A stretch of DNA of 35,132 nt from Bacteroidales bacterium (GCA_017549605.1 JAFYUH010000195.1:1-35132); one strand, 5' to 3'. Positions 6,763-16,284 are shown, counted from the stretch's first letter. Translations and numbers: made by a program. Notes: generated by a model not told the origin, from the letters alone.

Positions 6763-7494
6763 ATGAGACATTTTTTTATAATGACAATATGTCTAGTTAT
6801 TGCAGCCTTTGATGCAAAGGCACAGGATTCTGTACGACAGGCAAACTGCTTGACCGAAACTTTGTACAGATATATATGCGATTGCGGATGCCATAATCAT
6901 CCGGTAAATAATTATAGTGGTTTAAATTCGCTCAGGGCACGTTTAGCCAACAAGTCTTGGGACGGACAATCTGAACGTAGTTCAACTATCGATGTTTCAT
7001 TCAGTGGCAAAGTTGCGGATTCAGATTCAACAATGATGAACACATCATCTAGTGATGTACATGGAAATTCCTCCCATAAAAACAATGGTACGGAATATAA
7101 CATGACAGCAAATACAAGCAGCTTATCTTTTGAGTATTGTTACAAAATGGATAAAGGTGAAGTTGCTATAGGTGTGCCGCTTTATCTTTTCTTTAAGATT
7201 GCCACAGCTGACCTTACTGATGAAGCACAACAAATAAACCTAAATGCCATAGCAGATTTGGCGAAACAGTGGCATCTTGGCGTTAAAGTGACTGGTGCGG
7301 CAGATTCAGCTACTGGTACTCATGATGGCAATTTTGCCCTTTCAAAAGCGCGTGCAAATTATGTCGTTAGCCTGTTAAAGAAAAAAGGTGTACCTGATGA
7401 ACAAATAACTCAGGCTGCCGAAGGTGGCATCTCTGTGTTAACTCCAATCTCTGCAAACAGACATTGTAAAGTAGAACTCTATAAGATTAACTAA
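6763..7494 (+). CDS. OmpA-family outer-membrane/periplasmic protein
   Basis: The frame is open from 6673, inside the relaxase gene, but ATG 6763 is preferred because it begins a clean signal peptide (MRHFFIMTICLVIAAFDAKA, cleavage before QDS). The mature protein has Cys pairs near the N-terminus (CDCGC), a Ser/Thr-rich region and a C-terminal domain from about residue 150. In that domain, GNFALSKARANYVVSLLKKK, GVPDEQI and the ending NRHCKVELY match the OmpA-like peptidoglycan-binding fold. A 243-residue OmpA-like protein following a relaxase may anchor or stabilise the transfer apparatus at the envelope; that role is inferred. Confidence 0.7.
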   Translation: MRHFFIMTICLVIAAFDAKAQDSVRQANCLTETLYRYICDCGCHNHPVNNYSGLNSLRARLANKSWDGQSERSSTIDVSFSGKVADSDSTMMNTSSSDVHGNSSHKNNGTEYNMTANTSSLSFEYCYKMDKGEVAIGVPLYLFFKIATADLTDEAQQINLNAIADLAKQWHLGVKVTGAADSATGTHDGNFALSKARANYVVSLLKKKGVPDEQITQAAEGGISVLTPISANRHCKVELYKIN

Positions 7495-7499
7495 AATAT

Positions 7500-7531
7500 A
7501 TGCCCATTGTAAGTCTCGTTACAATGGGCAT
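7500..7531. terminator. Bidirectional terminator between convergent operons
   Basis: TGCCCATTGTAA (7501-7512) and TTACAATGGGCA (7519-7530) are perfect complements with a 6-base loop, plus one closing A-T pair. The hairpin lies between the ends of the plus-strand OmpA-like gene (7494) and the minus-strand ArdC gene (7553). A/T-rich bases flank both sides, so it can serve both operons. Confidence 0.8.
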
Positions 7532-7552
7532 TATATCACTTGCCAATTTGTG

Positions 7553-8755
7553 TTATCTGTGTCTAGAAGGTCGATACTCTTCTTCAATCTGTTTGGCTGC
7601 TTCTTGCTGTGATTCTAGAGAATCATCCTGATCTAATTGTTCGGTTTTGGCTGTTCTACTCCTGAACTGAGAATAATCTGCTTTTTCTCCTTTCTCCATT
7701 TCTGCTTGAATAGCCGTGATTCTTTGTGTTACCATACTTGTGCACCTTTTAACTTCATTAAGCACGGTTTTCAGAAAATCCGGGCTTTCATGAAGCGAAC
7801 CTAGCCATGACTTTAAATAGGCAGCACTGTCGTTTTTTACGTGTTTTGTCAACCCGAACTGACTGGCGATGACTGCAGCAGATAATTCTGCCGTCAGTTC
7901 TTCCTTTGCATAATCTTGAGACCCAAAGGTTGCACCTGTCTTTAATCTATCAAGTCTAGATGCAGCGCCAGTTGCATGAGCACACTCATGAAGAGTATTT
8001 GTTGCAAATGCCTCACCATCTACAAACTGCTCTCGTGTCGGCATAACTATTTCATCTTTTGAAATGGAGTAATATGCATTGTCACCCTTTATTTGTTTTA
8101 TTGGACAATAATATAGATTATCATCAATCATCTTGTCTATTGCTGGATGGCTACTCATGTCACCCTCATTACGTAGCTGTTGACTACCAATTTCTCCCTT
8201 TAACTTTTCATATAAATCAGGTCGAACTTCTTTAAGATTAGTCTGAGCTGCTACATTAAACACATTGAATGTTTGCTGTTTGGGATAGACTTTATAGTTT
8301 GCTTGTTCTTCCTTGGTAAGATTACGATAGTCATCATAGGGAATCTTTTCTTTTGTCTCAGGGTTGATAACCGTGTAAGTAGTCAAAAACACAGGGAAGG
8401 ACTTTTCTCCTTTATTGATGGTAACGGCAGGAAGTTTATTTCCTTCGCTATCCGTAAGAGGTGTTTTGCCATCCTTGGTTTTAGAAAAATTTAACCCGAT
8501 TATCCGGTCAAAAGTCCCCCATACAGGAATTTCATATCCCATCTTTTCTGCTTGCATCATTAGCATTAGAGCATTCCCACCATTGTAATTTCTTCCAGAA
8601 AGGTTATGGGGTGGACGAGAGATACCTGGAGTAAACCAAGGCTTTTTCCAATCTCCCTGAAGATGCTCGATTTTCTCAATCATGAGTTCTGTAAACTTTT
8701 CAAGAGCTTTATCTGTTGCCGAAAGTCCCTCGGCATTGTTGGTTTTCTTTGCCAT
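7553..8755 (-). CDS. ardC: ArdC-type antirestriction protein (ssDNA-binding domain plus zincin)
   Basis: This is a 400-residue protein. Residues about 14-170 match the ArdC N-terminal domain (DUF1738/PF08401): WKKPW, then NLSGRNYNGGNALML, PVWGTF, KGEKSFPV and QTFNVFNV. Residues about 200-330 form the zinc metallopeptidase-like domain with HECAH at 256-260 and a downstream Glu (E290 in ELTAELSAA). ArdC proteins protect incoming single-stranded DNA from restriction in the recipient. The tail IEEEYRPSRHR ends in Arg/His. It is the last gene of the accessory operon, 6 bases after the OB-fold gene. The zinc ligands appear complete, unlike those of its paralogue at 10360. Confidence 0.88.
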   Translation of the reverse strand: MAKKTNNAEGLSATDKALEKFTELMIEKIEHLQGDWKKPWFTPGISRPPHNLSGRNYNGGNALMLMMQAEKMGYEIPVWGTFDRIIGLNFSKTKDGKTPLTDSEGNKLPAVTINKGEKSFPVFLTTYTVINPETKEKIPYDDYRNLTKEEQANYKVYPKQQTFNVFNVAAQTNLKEVRPDLYEKLKGEIGSQQLRNEGDMSSHPAIDKMIDDNLYYCPIKQIKGDNAYYSISKDEIVMPTREQFVDGEAFATNTLHECAHATGAASRLDRLKTGATFGSQDYAKEELTAELSAAVIASQFGLTKHVKNDSAAYLKSWLGSLHESPDFLKTVLNEVKRCTSMVTQRITAIQAEMEKGEKADYSQFRSRTAKTEQLDQDDSLESQQEAAKQIEEEYRPSRHR

Positions 8756-8760
8756 AACAT

Positions 8761-9366
8761 TTACTCATTAGTAGATTGCTTGTTCCATTGAGTGATTGAT
8801 CTTACCTGACAACAGATATTTTCTTTTCCGTTATAAACAGTGAATTCAAGTTCACCCTCTACATCAATTCCTACCTTAGGTTGAAGAAAAGAAACTCGTT
8901 CCGGCGAAAAGTCTACAAAATGCACCCAAATATATTTGTAGTCGTTTTCATTGATTTTCTCTGAACTGTAAGCGTCAAATATTCGATAGTTCCCTTTCTT
9001 ACTCTCTTTTTCAGGAATATCTTTGCTACCTGTAGTGCCTCTGAAAGTGATTGAACCGCTAATAGAGTCATCATCTTGCGTATCGAATTCGATATTCTTG
9101 GCAGAGAGGTTATAATAGATTGATTCGTCTCGTTTCCTAAAGGTTAGTATACCTTCGATTTTTACTTTTTTGCCTATGCCAGTATTTGGAGGCAAATCCG
9201 TTTGGCCATCTTTTGATACACTAATATCAATGGTCTTATTGATACCAGATTTAGCCTTGATAACGTTTTGGATGCCAAATGTAAAGTAGGAACGACCTTC
9301 TTTGTCAGTTCTTGATTCTACATCACGTGAGATTGTTCCAACGATAGTCACATTACATTTTATCAT
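8761..9366 (-). CDS. Tandem OB-fold, SSB-like protein (201 aa)
   Basis: Residues 1-95 resemble an SSB-type OB fold: NVTIVGTISRDVE, then SYFTFGIQN, VKIEGILTFR and YYNLSAKNIEF. Residues about 100-195 repeat the same strand order more loosely, ending VDVEGELEFTVY-type and CCQVRSITQW segments, so the protein looks like two OB folds in one chain. It has no acidic SSB C-terminal tip. Its ATG overlaps the stop of the upstream glucosaminidase gene (ATGA at 9363-9366). A role in coating ssDNA next to ArdC is likely but inferred. Confidence 0.6.
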   Translation of the reverse strand: MIKCNVTIVGTISRDVESRTDKEGRSYFTFGIQNVIKAKSGINKTIDISVSKDGQTDLPPNTGIGKKVKIEGILTFRKRDESIYYNLSAKNIEFDTQDDDSISGSITFRGTTGSKDIPEKESKKGNYRIFDAYSSEKINENDYKYIWVHFVDFSPERVSFLQPKVGIDVEGELEFTVYNGKENICCQVRSITQWNKQSTNE

Positions 9367-10388
9367 GATCTTGTTCTTTTTACTGAGTTATTATTTATCG
9401 AGTTCATCCCTTCCTCAAAATTTCTAGAGGCCAGTTCGTTCCCGTTATTCGCCATGCTGTTAATGGATTGCTGGCTTTGCTGAACAACAGGTGCATCTTC
9501 CATATTGTCTATTTGGATAGCTAGTGCCATGAGTCCTGCAAACATGGTACTGGCTATATCAACAATGGGATCCATAGAATACTGTGTGTTACCATCCGAA
9601 CTGTCGAAAAATCTTTTCCAAGAGTCCTCGTTACCAGTATCGGCCACTATTGAATTGAAGTAGTTTTTCTCCTTCGCTTCTGTTTGTGATTTCTTTTCAG
9701 CTTCATTTGTAAGGGATGTACTCGTTGTTGAATGGTTATTGATTGTTGATTGTTGAATGTCCTTTTGATTTGACAAGGGTGCTGTATATCCCTGCTCGAT
9801 AACTAATTGGTCATATTTGTCAAGTCCATGTGAGCGTATGACCGCTTGTAGACTAGCTGCGTATCTACTATCTGTTGCATATCCGGCATTTTGTAGCCCT
9901 TTGGTCCAGCCGATATAATCATCGGGTGATAGTTTGAACAGTTCAGAATATCTCTTATTTGATTTAAGAAATAGAGAGTGATGTTCATAACTATCCGCAA
10001 CAGAGGCGTATTTACAAAATTTCTCGTTTGGTTTGTCGTCGGCATACACAAGATAACTGCCACCATTTTCCAACCATGAAGAAGTGGCTTTGATGCCAAA
10101 ATGGTTGTTCCCTTTTCTAGACAACTCACTCTGTCCACTTCCGCTTTCTAAAATACCTTGTGCCAGAGTAACTGATGCAGGGATACCATATCGACGCATC
10201 TGCTCCATGGCCGCTTCTGCATATTGTTCCACATATTCACTTGATTTGCTCATTGTTCTTGATATTGAAGTGTTATGAAATTTTAACGGTTTGATGTCAT
10301 TAATAGCGTGGGTCTGACTAGACAGTAATAACAGCAAAAATAGAGCTGTCATATTGCGTTTAACGATGGTAACCATGGCTGGATTCAC
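9363..10388 (-). CDS. Secreted glucosaminidase-type peptidoglycan hydrolase (VirB1-like role)
   Basis: A signal peptide ([18 protein letters not shown], about residues 11-28) is followed by a glucosaminidase domain (PF01832) at about 55-190. This includes [14 protein letters not shown] with the expected catalytic Glu81, NNHFGIKA and [16 protein letters not shown]. Such enzymes open peptidoglycan to let a T4SS or flagellum pass. A Ser/Thr/Asn-rich linker and a second hydrophobic stretch (about 275-295) come before the basic end SVKRTRS. The start used is GTG 10388 with a purine-rich stretch a few bases upstream; ATG 10376 is equally possible. Either overlaps the end of the ArdC-like/MutS-I gene. 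Confidence 0.8.
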   Translation of the reverse strand: MNPAMVTIVKRNMTALFLLLLLSSQTHAINDIKPLKFHNTSISRTMSKSSEYVEQYAEAAMEQMRRYGIPASVTLAQGILESGSGQSELSRKGNNHFGIKATSSWLENGGSYLVYADDKPNEKFCKYASVADSYEHHSLFLKSNKRYSELFKLSPDDYIGWTKGLQNAGYATDSRYAASLQAVIRSHGLDKYDQLVIEQGYTAPLSNQKDIQQSTINNHSTTSTSLTNEAEKKSQTEAKEKNYFNSIVADTGNEDSWKRFFDSSDGNTQYSMDPIVDIASTMFAGLMALAIQIDNMEDAPVVQQSQQSINSMANNGNELASRNFEEGMNSINNNSVKRTRS

Positions 10389-12276
10389 GTTGTTCTTCTT
10401 GATTTATTGGTGTTCTACTATCTTTTGCTGTTTGTTGTTTTGGGATATTCAATTGATCACAGATTGCCACTCTTACACCAGCGCGGATTAAACGTGGGAG
10501 ATAAGTATCCAAGCTATGATATGGGAATCCTGCCATTTCCAGAGGTTTGTCGCTCTCATCTTTTACTTTGCTGGTTCTTGTTAGTGTTATACCTAATATG
10601 TTCGAAGCTTTCTGTGCATCTTCGGCGTAGGTTTGATAGAAATCACCGACTCTGAAGAGAAGAACAGCGTCAGGATGTTTAGATTTAAGATCTTTCATCT
10701 GACGGAGTATTGCTGATAAATCCTTAGTCTCTTTATCCTTTGTCTCTTCTACTTCTTTTTCGACTATCTGTTTTTCTCTTAGAATATCCGCAAATAGTGT
10801 TCCGGCAAGATGACGCTTATATTCACTTTTGTCTGGAGCTACCCAAAGCCGTTGCCATTGTGAAGAAGAAATTTCTCTTGGTTGTATTTTTTCTAATCCA
10901 TCAATGGTTGGTGAGCAAAGTATTTTACTTTCGTCTGACTTGGTTTTGAAAATGTTTACCTTTTGTATTTTTGTAAGGTCAACATCTTCAGGAGCTGTTC
11001 GGAATAGATCAACCCGCATTCCTGGATTTGAAGTTGCCTGACTATAATACTTCTGTGCCAATTCTTGACGCAGTCTTTCCATTAACATATCATTGCCTTG
11101 TTTTGCAGTATGAAAGAATCTGTTTACATCACTTTTTTCTGGATAAATAGAAAAGCCATTTTCAGATTCAGGTTTGATATATAGTGCCCACTGATTTTTG
11201 TCATCTCTAATCATCACAACCTTAGCGTTGATAGTATCAGTTTGCGAGTCAGCAGGTTCCAAAACAGGTATAAGAGGAATCTTTTCTCCTGAATCTGCTC
11301 TGCTCAGCATAGACATCGTATTGTTCATGTCTGCCTCAAGTGACTCCATGAAATTGGGATTTTCTGATATCATTTTTTTCCAATCGTCTACCATATTGAT
11401 ACTTTCTTCTGTGAGTTTAGCAGGCATCCCAAACTGGTTCATCTTGATAGCGGAAACTAGTTCCACAATCAGACGTTCCCGTTGTTGGTGCTCTATCGAT
11501 GGCATAGAACCACCTTCCATCTGCATACCTTGACGTGCAAGACGTTGTGGATGGCCGGTTGCAGAGACAATTAGACGCAGTGCCTCTTGAACATACTCCG
11601 AGTAACTGTTGAAATGTTTTTGTGCTGGGATAAATACGATATCTTTATTTGAATCATATTTAGAAATTCCACTACCATCTTTTCTGATCGGCACTAGATT
11701 ATCCTTTATATTCAAGAGAAAGGCATTCACTGCTATTCGACGTTGCTTATCTCCTTTTTCTGTAAATCCTCGTTCAGTTTCAGTCCCATTATTCTTAACT
11801 ATTTTGTCAAAGTCTTCCTTATTGACAGACGGCATCGTGGTCTGCTCAATATTGAATAATGTACGCACTTCACGTTCACGGATTGGTTTGTATGAATTCT
11901 GCTCTTCATTGGATAACTTGCAATATTCTTCTCTTGAAATCTTTTCATGTTCGTCCGCTTTCTTTTGGTATTCATTCCATGAGTACCAAAAAAAGGGAAC
12001 TCCTTTTTCTCCTGATTGAACACCTTCACCACGTTTTTTACTTTCAGAAAACAGTGTGTATAGGTTGGTGTGATATCCGTTTGCATCGCTATGGAGTGAT
12101 AATGTAAGGGAATTAAATGCTGAAAGCATTGCCCCTTTAGGAAAAATTTGAGGCATGGTCTTTCCTTTGGCATTGAGAAGGATTCCTCCATTAGATTTGG
12201 CATTTTCAAGTGCATTGATAAGCAGTTCTGTCTGGCGTTGAACTGCATGTTTCTCTTGTTGGCTTTTTTCAGACAT
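10360..12276 (-). CDS. Inactive-looking ArdC paralogue fused to a MutS domain I-like module
   Basis: This is a 638-residue protein. Residues about 10-330 follow the ArdC layout ([33 protein letters not shown], then the zincin region). The HECAH motif of the neighbouring ArdC aligns with R234-L-I-V-S238 before the conserved ATGHPQRL, so both His and the Glu of HExxH are gone, although the downstream Glu (E272) remains. Residues about 522-612 match MutS domain [35 protein letters not shown], then [16 protein letters not shown] and VAICDQL. The mismatch-contacting Phe is present (F546), while the Glu of F-x-E is Gln548. DUF3945-like material may link the two. The tail is SSHGYHR. Such multi-domain chains resemble the polyvalent proteins of conjugative elements. 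Confidence 0.75.
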   Translation of the reverse strand: MSEKSQQEKHAVQRQTELLINALENAKSNGGILLNAKGKTMPQIFPKGAMLSAFNSLTLSLHSDANGYHTNLYTLFSESKKRGEGVQSGEKGVPFFWYSWNEYQKKADEHEKISREEYCKLSNEEQNSYKPIREREVRTLFNIEQTTMPSVNKEDFDKIVKNNGTETERGFTEKGDKQRRIAVNAFLLNIKDNLVPIRKDGSGISKYDSNKDIVFIPAQKHFNSYSEYVQEALRLIVSATGHPQRLARQGMQMEGGSMPSIEHQQRERLIVELVSAIKMNQFGMPAKLTEESINMVDDWKKMISENPNFMESLEADMNNTMSMLSRADSGEKIPLIPVLEPADSQTDTINAKVVMIRDDKNQWALYIKPESENGFSIYPEKSDVNRFFHTAKQGNDMLMERLRQELAQKYYSQATSNPGMRVDLFRTAPEDVDLTKIQKVNIFKTKSDESKILCSPTIDGLEKIQPREISSSQWQRLWVAPDKSEYKRHLAGTLFADILREKQIVEKEVEETKDKETKDLSAILRQMKDLKSKHPDAVLLFRVGDFYQTYAEDAQKASNILGITLTRTSKVKDESDKPLEMAGFPYHSLDTYLPRLIRAGVRVAICDQLNIPKQQTAKDSRTPINQEEQRESSHGYHR

Positions 12277-12294
12277 ATCATTTGATTTTAATTA

Positions 12295-13743
12295 TTATCG
12301 TTGCGTGAGTGAACGATTAGTTTCACGTGATTCGGCTTCAAAACGTTCTTGTGCATTTCCTACATGTTGCATCTGGTCTGTACGTTCAAGAATAGCATTA
12401 GCTAATGTATTTAGTGGTAGTGCTCCTTTATTATACGCATCTGCAACACGTTCAGGAAGAGTGATGCTGACAGGAATTTTGTCTATCGTTGCAATCATTG
12501 TATTTCCGTTTAATATCGGTTTTTCAATGCGTGGATTAAGCTTCTCATCAGCATATTGTCGATAGATATTTTCAGATCCACGTTGACGTTTATCCAATTC
12601 TTCATGACCGGCTTTGTTTAACAGGTTGGCTCCTCCAAAACCAATGAGTGTCATCTTTAATAATGGATTTCTGACAAACATACCTGCTACAATACTTGCT
12701 ATCGGCATAAGGTTCTCCCTAAGTCCGAGACTTTTTGTTTTACCCGTGAAAATGCCGACAAGAATATCCGGAAGCATTGCCAAGATATATCCTGCATTAT
12801 GGCCTATGTCACTTAATCCGTTTAGGCCAAATTCTGATAATAGATTCTGCCACCCATTGCTCTTAGACTCTTTAGGTAATTCATTTTTTGGAGATTCAAC
12901 TTTTTCTATTGTAATCTGACTTTCCTGTGTATGATTATCAGTTGGCATCAAAGTTTCCTTTTCATTGGTAATTTCAGTTGTAGAAGCCTTATACTGTTTT
13001 GAACTTTCAGAATCGGTTGTCTTCTCTTTCTTTTTACTTGCGATATACTCCTCTCTATATTCTGGGAGTATAACCATTGGAATATCATCAGTCATGTTGT
13101 AGTTATCAATCTTTGGCTTTGCTGAATTATTCTTAGGTTTATCATCTTTTGCAATTGATGCAAGTGCATTTATTGTTAAGTCTGCACCTATAAACTTGAG
13201 GCCGTTTACAACGCTTGTTCCACCTAACGCTACAAAATCTGTTGTTGCGCCTAATCCCCAGCCAAGTCCTTTTTCCCATTGACTGGGATTATATAGCACT
13301 TCGCCTTTCTCTTCAATTTCTTTTTGTAAAGGTGATTTATTCAACTCATTAGATAAACTAAAGATGCTGTTTCCTGCGGCTGAACGTATGATGTACTCTA
13401 TAGACGACTTTGGCATCTGGTCTGAGACCATTTTGTCAATCATCATATTTTCAAGTGTTGGCGTGACTGTGACTTTTTCTTTCTCTAATTCCAATTTAAC
13501 CATTTGCACATAATCTTCTACGGTTTTGGAGTTCCATTTACCTGTACGTCTTAGCATTTCGATTTGAGCTGAATGTGCAGTCGTTCCTCCGTCAGGGCCA
13601 ATACCACCAGCGAGAATCGAGGCAGGCGAGAATAAATGTTCTTTCATCTCTTCTGCTTGCTTGCTCTGTAGATAGTCACGCACCTTATTCATGATAGGTA
13701 TGACCTTGTTATTGAAAATCTCTTTATCTGCCACGGAAATCAT
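12295..13743 (-). CDS. Unrecognised membrane protein of the accessory operon (482 aa)
   Basis: ATG 13743 overlaps the upstream gene's stop by four bases. The chain has a helical N-terminal part (1-150), two Gly-rich hydrophobic stretches at about 165-190 (GWGLGATTDFVALGG), a polar, Lys/Ser/Glu-rich linker (about 205-300), and hydrophobic segments at about 315-380 (AGYILAMLPDILVGIF, ASIVAGMF, TLIGFGGANLL). The tail contains RETNRSLTQR, again Arg-rich. No family is recognised. The Gly-rich membrane segments resemble those of the 228-residue neighbour at 14890, and the two may form one membrane assembly. Confidence 0.55.
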   Translation of the reverse strand: MISVADKEIFNNKVIPIMNKVRDYLQSKQAEEMKEHLFSPASILAGGIGPDGGTTAHSAQIEMLRRTGKWNSKTVEDYVQMVKLELEKEKVTVTPTLENMMIDKMVSDQMPKSSIEYIIRSAAGNSIFSLSNELNKSPLQKEIEEKGEVLYNPSQWEKGLGWGLGATTDFVALGGTSVVNGLKFIGADLTINALASIAKDDKPKNNSAKPKIDNYNMTDDIPMVILPEYREEYIASKKKEKTTDSESSKQYKASTTEITNEKETLMPTDNHTQESQITIEKVESPKNELPKESKSNGWQNLLSEFGLNGLSDIGHNAGYILAMLPDILVGIFTGKTKSLGLRENLMPIASIVAGMFVRNPLLKMTLIGFGGANLLNKAGHEELDKRQRGSENIYRQYADEKLNPRIEKPILNGNTMIATIDKIPVSITLPERVADAYNKGALPLNTLANAILERTDQMQHVGNAQERFEAESRETNRSLTQR

Positions 13744-14036
13744 AGATTAAGTTGTTGATTGAGAAGTTGCTCCCTTGTCTGTTGAATAGCGTTGTGGTAA
13801 ATCTCCATCTGTTTGGGGAAATATTCCTCAAGCCATTCATCCTTTTCAATTTCGTCATGTATAAATAGAATGGCTAGTTGGCGTGTTATTTCTACACTAG
13901 CTTCACCATCTTTACGATTGTTGAACCATGCCTTTGTCCACCATCTAATTCCTGCTTGATCTGGATATACACTTACTTCCCGAGGTATATCAAAACTTTG
14001 TAAGCTGATGTCCAAATCGGAGAGGGGGTCTATCAC
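13740..14036 (-). CDS. Unrecognised small soluble protein (98 aa)
   Basis: This is a 98-residue, mostly helical protein with aromatic content (IRWWTKAWFNNR at about residues 30-41) and an acidic middle (HDEIEKDEWLEEYFPKQ). It has no signal peptide or membrane helix. It sits 11 bases after the M23-like gene and overlaps the next gene's start by four bases (ATGA). Function is unknown; the tight packing supports a real gene. Confidence 0.6.
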   Translation of the reverse strand: MIDPLSDLDISLQSFDIPREVSVYPDQAGIRWWTKAWFNNRKDGEASVEITRQLAILFIHDEIEKDEWLEEYFPKQMEIYHNAIQQTREQLLNQQLNL

Positions 14037-14047
14037 TCCACTATCTG

Positions 14048-14878
14048 CTATTGCTTGTTCATAGACTTTTTTTTTAATTGTTCATTCCATGTCGACAAGT
14101 AGGTATTATGACACAACGCAAGGTAGTTGAGAAAATCAGCTATGAGTAGATTCTGTACTTTTTCAGCTAATGGTATGCTTTTTCTTCCTAAACCCATTGG
14201 ATTCTCCATTGAGGGCATAGTCTCAAAGAAATAGTTTTTAATGGAAGCCATTGTAAGTACATTCCTTAGAGACTGCTCTGTCCTGGATGGTAATAAATAT
14301 TGGCCGCTATTTAAATCAGTCATATATACAGGGAAGAAGCGTAGCAGCAACTCCTCTATTTCTGTTTTATCTGCATCAAACTTAGTGTGGAAATCCGCAT
14401 CAATAGTTATAAAATCAGATGGGTCGAATGGTTTCTTTTGTTGTTGCATGGAACGTATGTTACCATATATCATGGTCAAAAATTCCAATGGGTTTAACTC
14501 TTCACCATTGTAACGCACTTCCATATGGAGAATATCGCCACTGACACTAACAATATCCCCAGCTTTTACAGATGTTCCGTAATTGGTTAGTATATTGCTG
14601 AGATGACCGTATGTCACTTCATAATTGCCATATCTTATTATTTGATATGTACCATGAATAGCATCTGTGCCTATTCCCGAAACGGTTCCGCTTGCTATAG
14701 CTGACAGCAAGTACCGAGGTGCTTTGAAATCGACCCCATGATGGAAAAACTCGACACCTGTGTCAAGGTGCTTTTGATTGCCATAACCAAGTGTCATCTC
14801 AACTTCTTTGTCACGCTCCTCAAAAGGCATGCAATAACCAGAGGGTGACTTTAAAATCATTTCTTGTGTATATTTCAT
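14048..14878 (-). CDS. M23/LytM-like peptidase-fold protein, catalytic His missing
   Basis: Residues about 28-130 of 276 match the LytM/M23 fold: FFHHGVDF supplies the H-x-G-V-D zinc motif (H46, D50), VTYGHLS the conserved GH (H92), and GDILHMEVRYNG the final strand. In active enzymes the last motif is HLHFEV; here the first His is Ile116 and only the zinc ligand H118 remains. The zinc site is kept but the general-base His is gone. No signal peptide is visible, which is also unusual for a wall hydrolase. Residues 140-276 are helical and unknown. It may act as a wall-binding or structural factor rather than an enzyme. Confidence 0.7.
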   Translation of the reverse strand: MKYTQEMILKSPSGYCMPFEERDKEVEMTLGYGNQKHLDTGVEFFHHGVDFKAPRYLLSAIASGTVSGIGTDAIHGTYQIIRYGNYEVTYGHLSNILTNYGTSVKAGDIVSVSGDILHMEVRYNGEELNPLEFLTMIYGNIRSMQQQKKPFDPSDFITIDADFHTKFDADKTEIEELLLRFFPVYMTDLNSGQYLLPSRTEQSLRNVLTMASIKNYFFETMPSMENPMGLGRKSIPLAEKVQNLLIADFLNYLALCHNTYLSTWNEQLKKKSMNKQ

Positions 14879-14889
14879 ATCTTATAATG

Positions 14890-15576
14890 TTATCTTCTTG
14901 AACGATGTATCTGTTCTGTTTCTGCAGCTGTAGACATTGTTTGCTCTTTTGTTTGGGTTCTTACATTTGCTTGATATTGATTCATATCATTGCTTTTTTG
15001 AGAATTATTACCAATCATCATCATTGCAAGTACAGCACCGGCTATCTTTCCCATCCAACCAAAACGACCGAATAATAGGAAAGATGACAAAACCAATCCC
15101 ATAATTCCCAATCCTGAGACTTTACCCTGGAGTAGATTATCCGTAAAATTTCCAAGCATGTTACTTGTATTACCGGATGTGACTCCACCTATAAATTCGG
15201 TTATGCCATTCATTTTGGAGTCTACATTACCCATAGTGGATGAAATGGTATCACTCATATTGCTTACAGAATCTTTAAGGTCACGAAGTCCTTCTGTCGT
15301 TTGCTGAACCGTATTGCTGATAGCTTCAGTATTTTCCTTACCTATTAGAGCATCACTGACAATCCCAACAACACTCTCATCCGTAGTAAGCTTTTGCCAA
15401 CCGACATATCCTAATGCACCTCCAACGGTTGCTGTTTTAAGAGCTTGCCCAGCTCCTTTAATGGTCTGTTGTGGATGCAATACTGCTTTACCTGTTGTTT
15501 CAACAGTAGCTGCAGCACCTTTGCCTATCCATTTGGCTGCTTTTGTTCCTAATTTTAATAATGATGCCCAACTCAT
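14890..15576 (-). CDS. Unrecognised Gly/Ala-rich membrane protein with amphipathic segments (228 aa)
   Basis: The N-terminal 60 residues are a series of Lys/Ala/Gly amphipathic stretches (KLGTKAAKWIGKGAAATVE). A middle Thr/Ser/Asn/Met-rich helical region (about 85-140: LRDLKDSVSNMSDTISSTMG) follows. A strongly hydrophobic pair of segments lies at about 155-190 (GIMGLVLSSFLLFGRFGWMG, KIAGAVLAMMMIG). The tail is ETEQIHRSRR. The layout recalls membrane-inserting or pore-like proteins, but no family is recognised. It lies between the M23-like gene and the VirB5-like pair in the same operon. Confidence 0.55.
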   Translation of the reverse strand: MSWASLLKLGTKAAKWIGKGAAATVETTGKAVLHPQQTIKGAGQALKTATVGGALGYVGWQKLTTDESVVGIVSDALIGKENTEAISNTVQQTTEGLRDLKDSVSNMSDTISSTMGNVDSKMNGITEFIGGVTSGNTSNMLGNFTDNLLQGKVSGLGIMGLVLSSFLLFGRFGWMGKIAGAVLAMMMIGNNSQKSNDMNQYQANVRTQTKEQTMSTAAETEQIHRSRR

Positions 15577-15588
15577 AATTTTGTTTTT

Positions 15589-16281
15589 TTATGGTCTAAC
15601 ATTTTTTCCTATACTTTTCCAGCGTTGGAATGCTGACTTACTGATATTATTTATGTCTGCTTTTGCTGGTTGGCGGTCTGTTATCTCATTCCATACATCA
15701 TTCATAGAGGTGTATTTGACAGCTCTGGTGAGACGTATGAGCTTCTGATTCATGACTTTTAGCTTAGGTCTTATCCCGAAGACGGCTTCTATGCGTTCCT
15801 TCTCGGTCATTTTTATATCTGAAAGGCAGAGGGTACGTACATCATTGACAATTTCTACGCTTTGCAGGATAATTTCTCTATACATTTTGTTGCGGTTTGT
15901 TGATAAAGCAACTGCTACAGCATTACTTGGACTGTTGGTTATCTGTGTAGACAAACCTTGTAAATTTTCTGTAAGCTTCTGTATCTCATGATAGAAACCA
16001 TAAATCTGAGCAGCATAGACAATAATACCTCTAAAACTATCTAGATATTCATTGAACTCCTTGTGAAGTTTATATGTGTTATCCACTTCCTCTTCAATCC
16101 AGATATGTCCAGTTGTTTCAAGAAGCATTGCATTTTTTTGTGCTTCAAGAGTTTTTTCAGCTTTTTCAGTATAGAGAAGAACCATCGCTGCCAAAGTAGG
16201 ATCCATAGATTGTGCAGTGATTTTTCCACTCAACAGTGTGAACAAAAGTATAATGAGATATAGTCTATGTTTTTTCATCAC
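15589..16281 (-). CDS. Secreted VirB5-like helical protein, copy A (TraI/DUF4141-like)
   Basis: A signal peptide (residues 1-23, LIILLFTLLSGKITAQ) leads into an all-helical 230-residue protein. The segment LCLSDIKMTEKERIEAVF resembles the S-M-T-x-K-E-R-M-D-V stretch of the CTnDOT TraI (DUF4141) family as I recall it. These proteins are periplasmic and may play a VirB5-like part. It is clearly paralogous to the next gene upstream: KYTSMNDVWNEITD here against RYYTMIDVWNNATE there. Its C-terminus carries the I-x3-A-x2-RW signature (NNISKSAFQRWK) shared with four other proteins in this window. Its start lies 4 bases after the stop of copy B. Confidence 0.6.
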   Translation of the reverse strand: MMKKHRLYLIILLFTLLSGKITAQSMDPTLAAMVLLYTEKAEKTLEAQKNAMLLETTGHIWIEEEVDNTYKLHKEFNEYLDSFRGIIVYAAQIYGFYHEIQKLTENLQGLSTQITNSPSNAVAVALSTNRNKMYREIILQSVEIVNDVRTLCLSDIKMTEKERIEAVFGIRPKLKVMNQKLIRLTRAVKYTSMNDVWNEITDRQPAKADINNISKSAFQRWKSIGKNVRP

Positions 16282-16284
16282 TAA

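Noticed and set aside
11198-12107. Several plus-strand frames of 80-136 codons opposite the ArdC-like/MutS-I gene
   Set aside because: They are antisense to a protein with clear domain matches and have no domain of their own.
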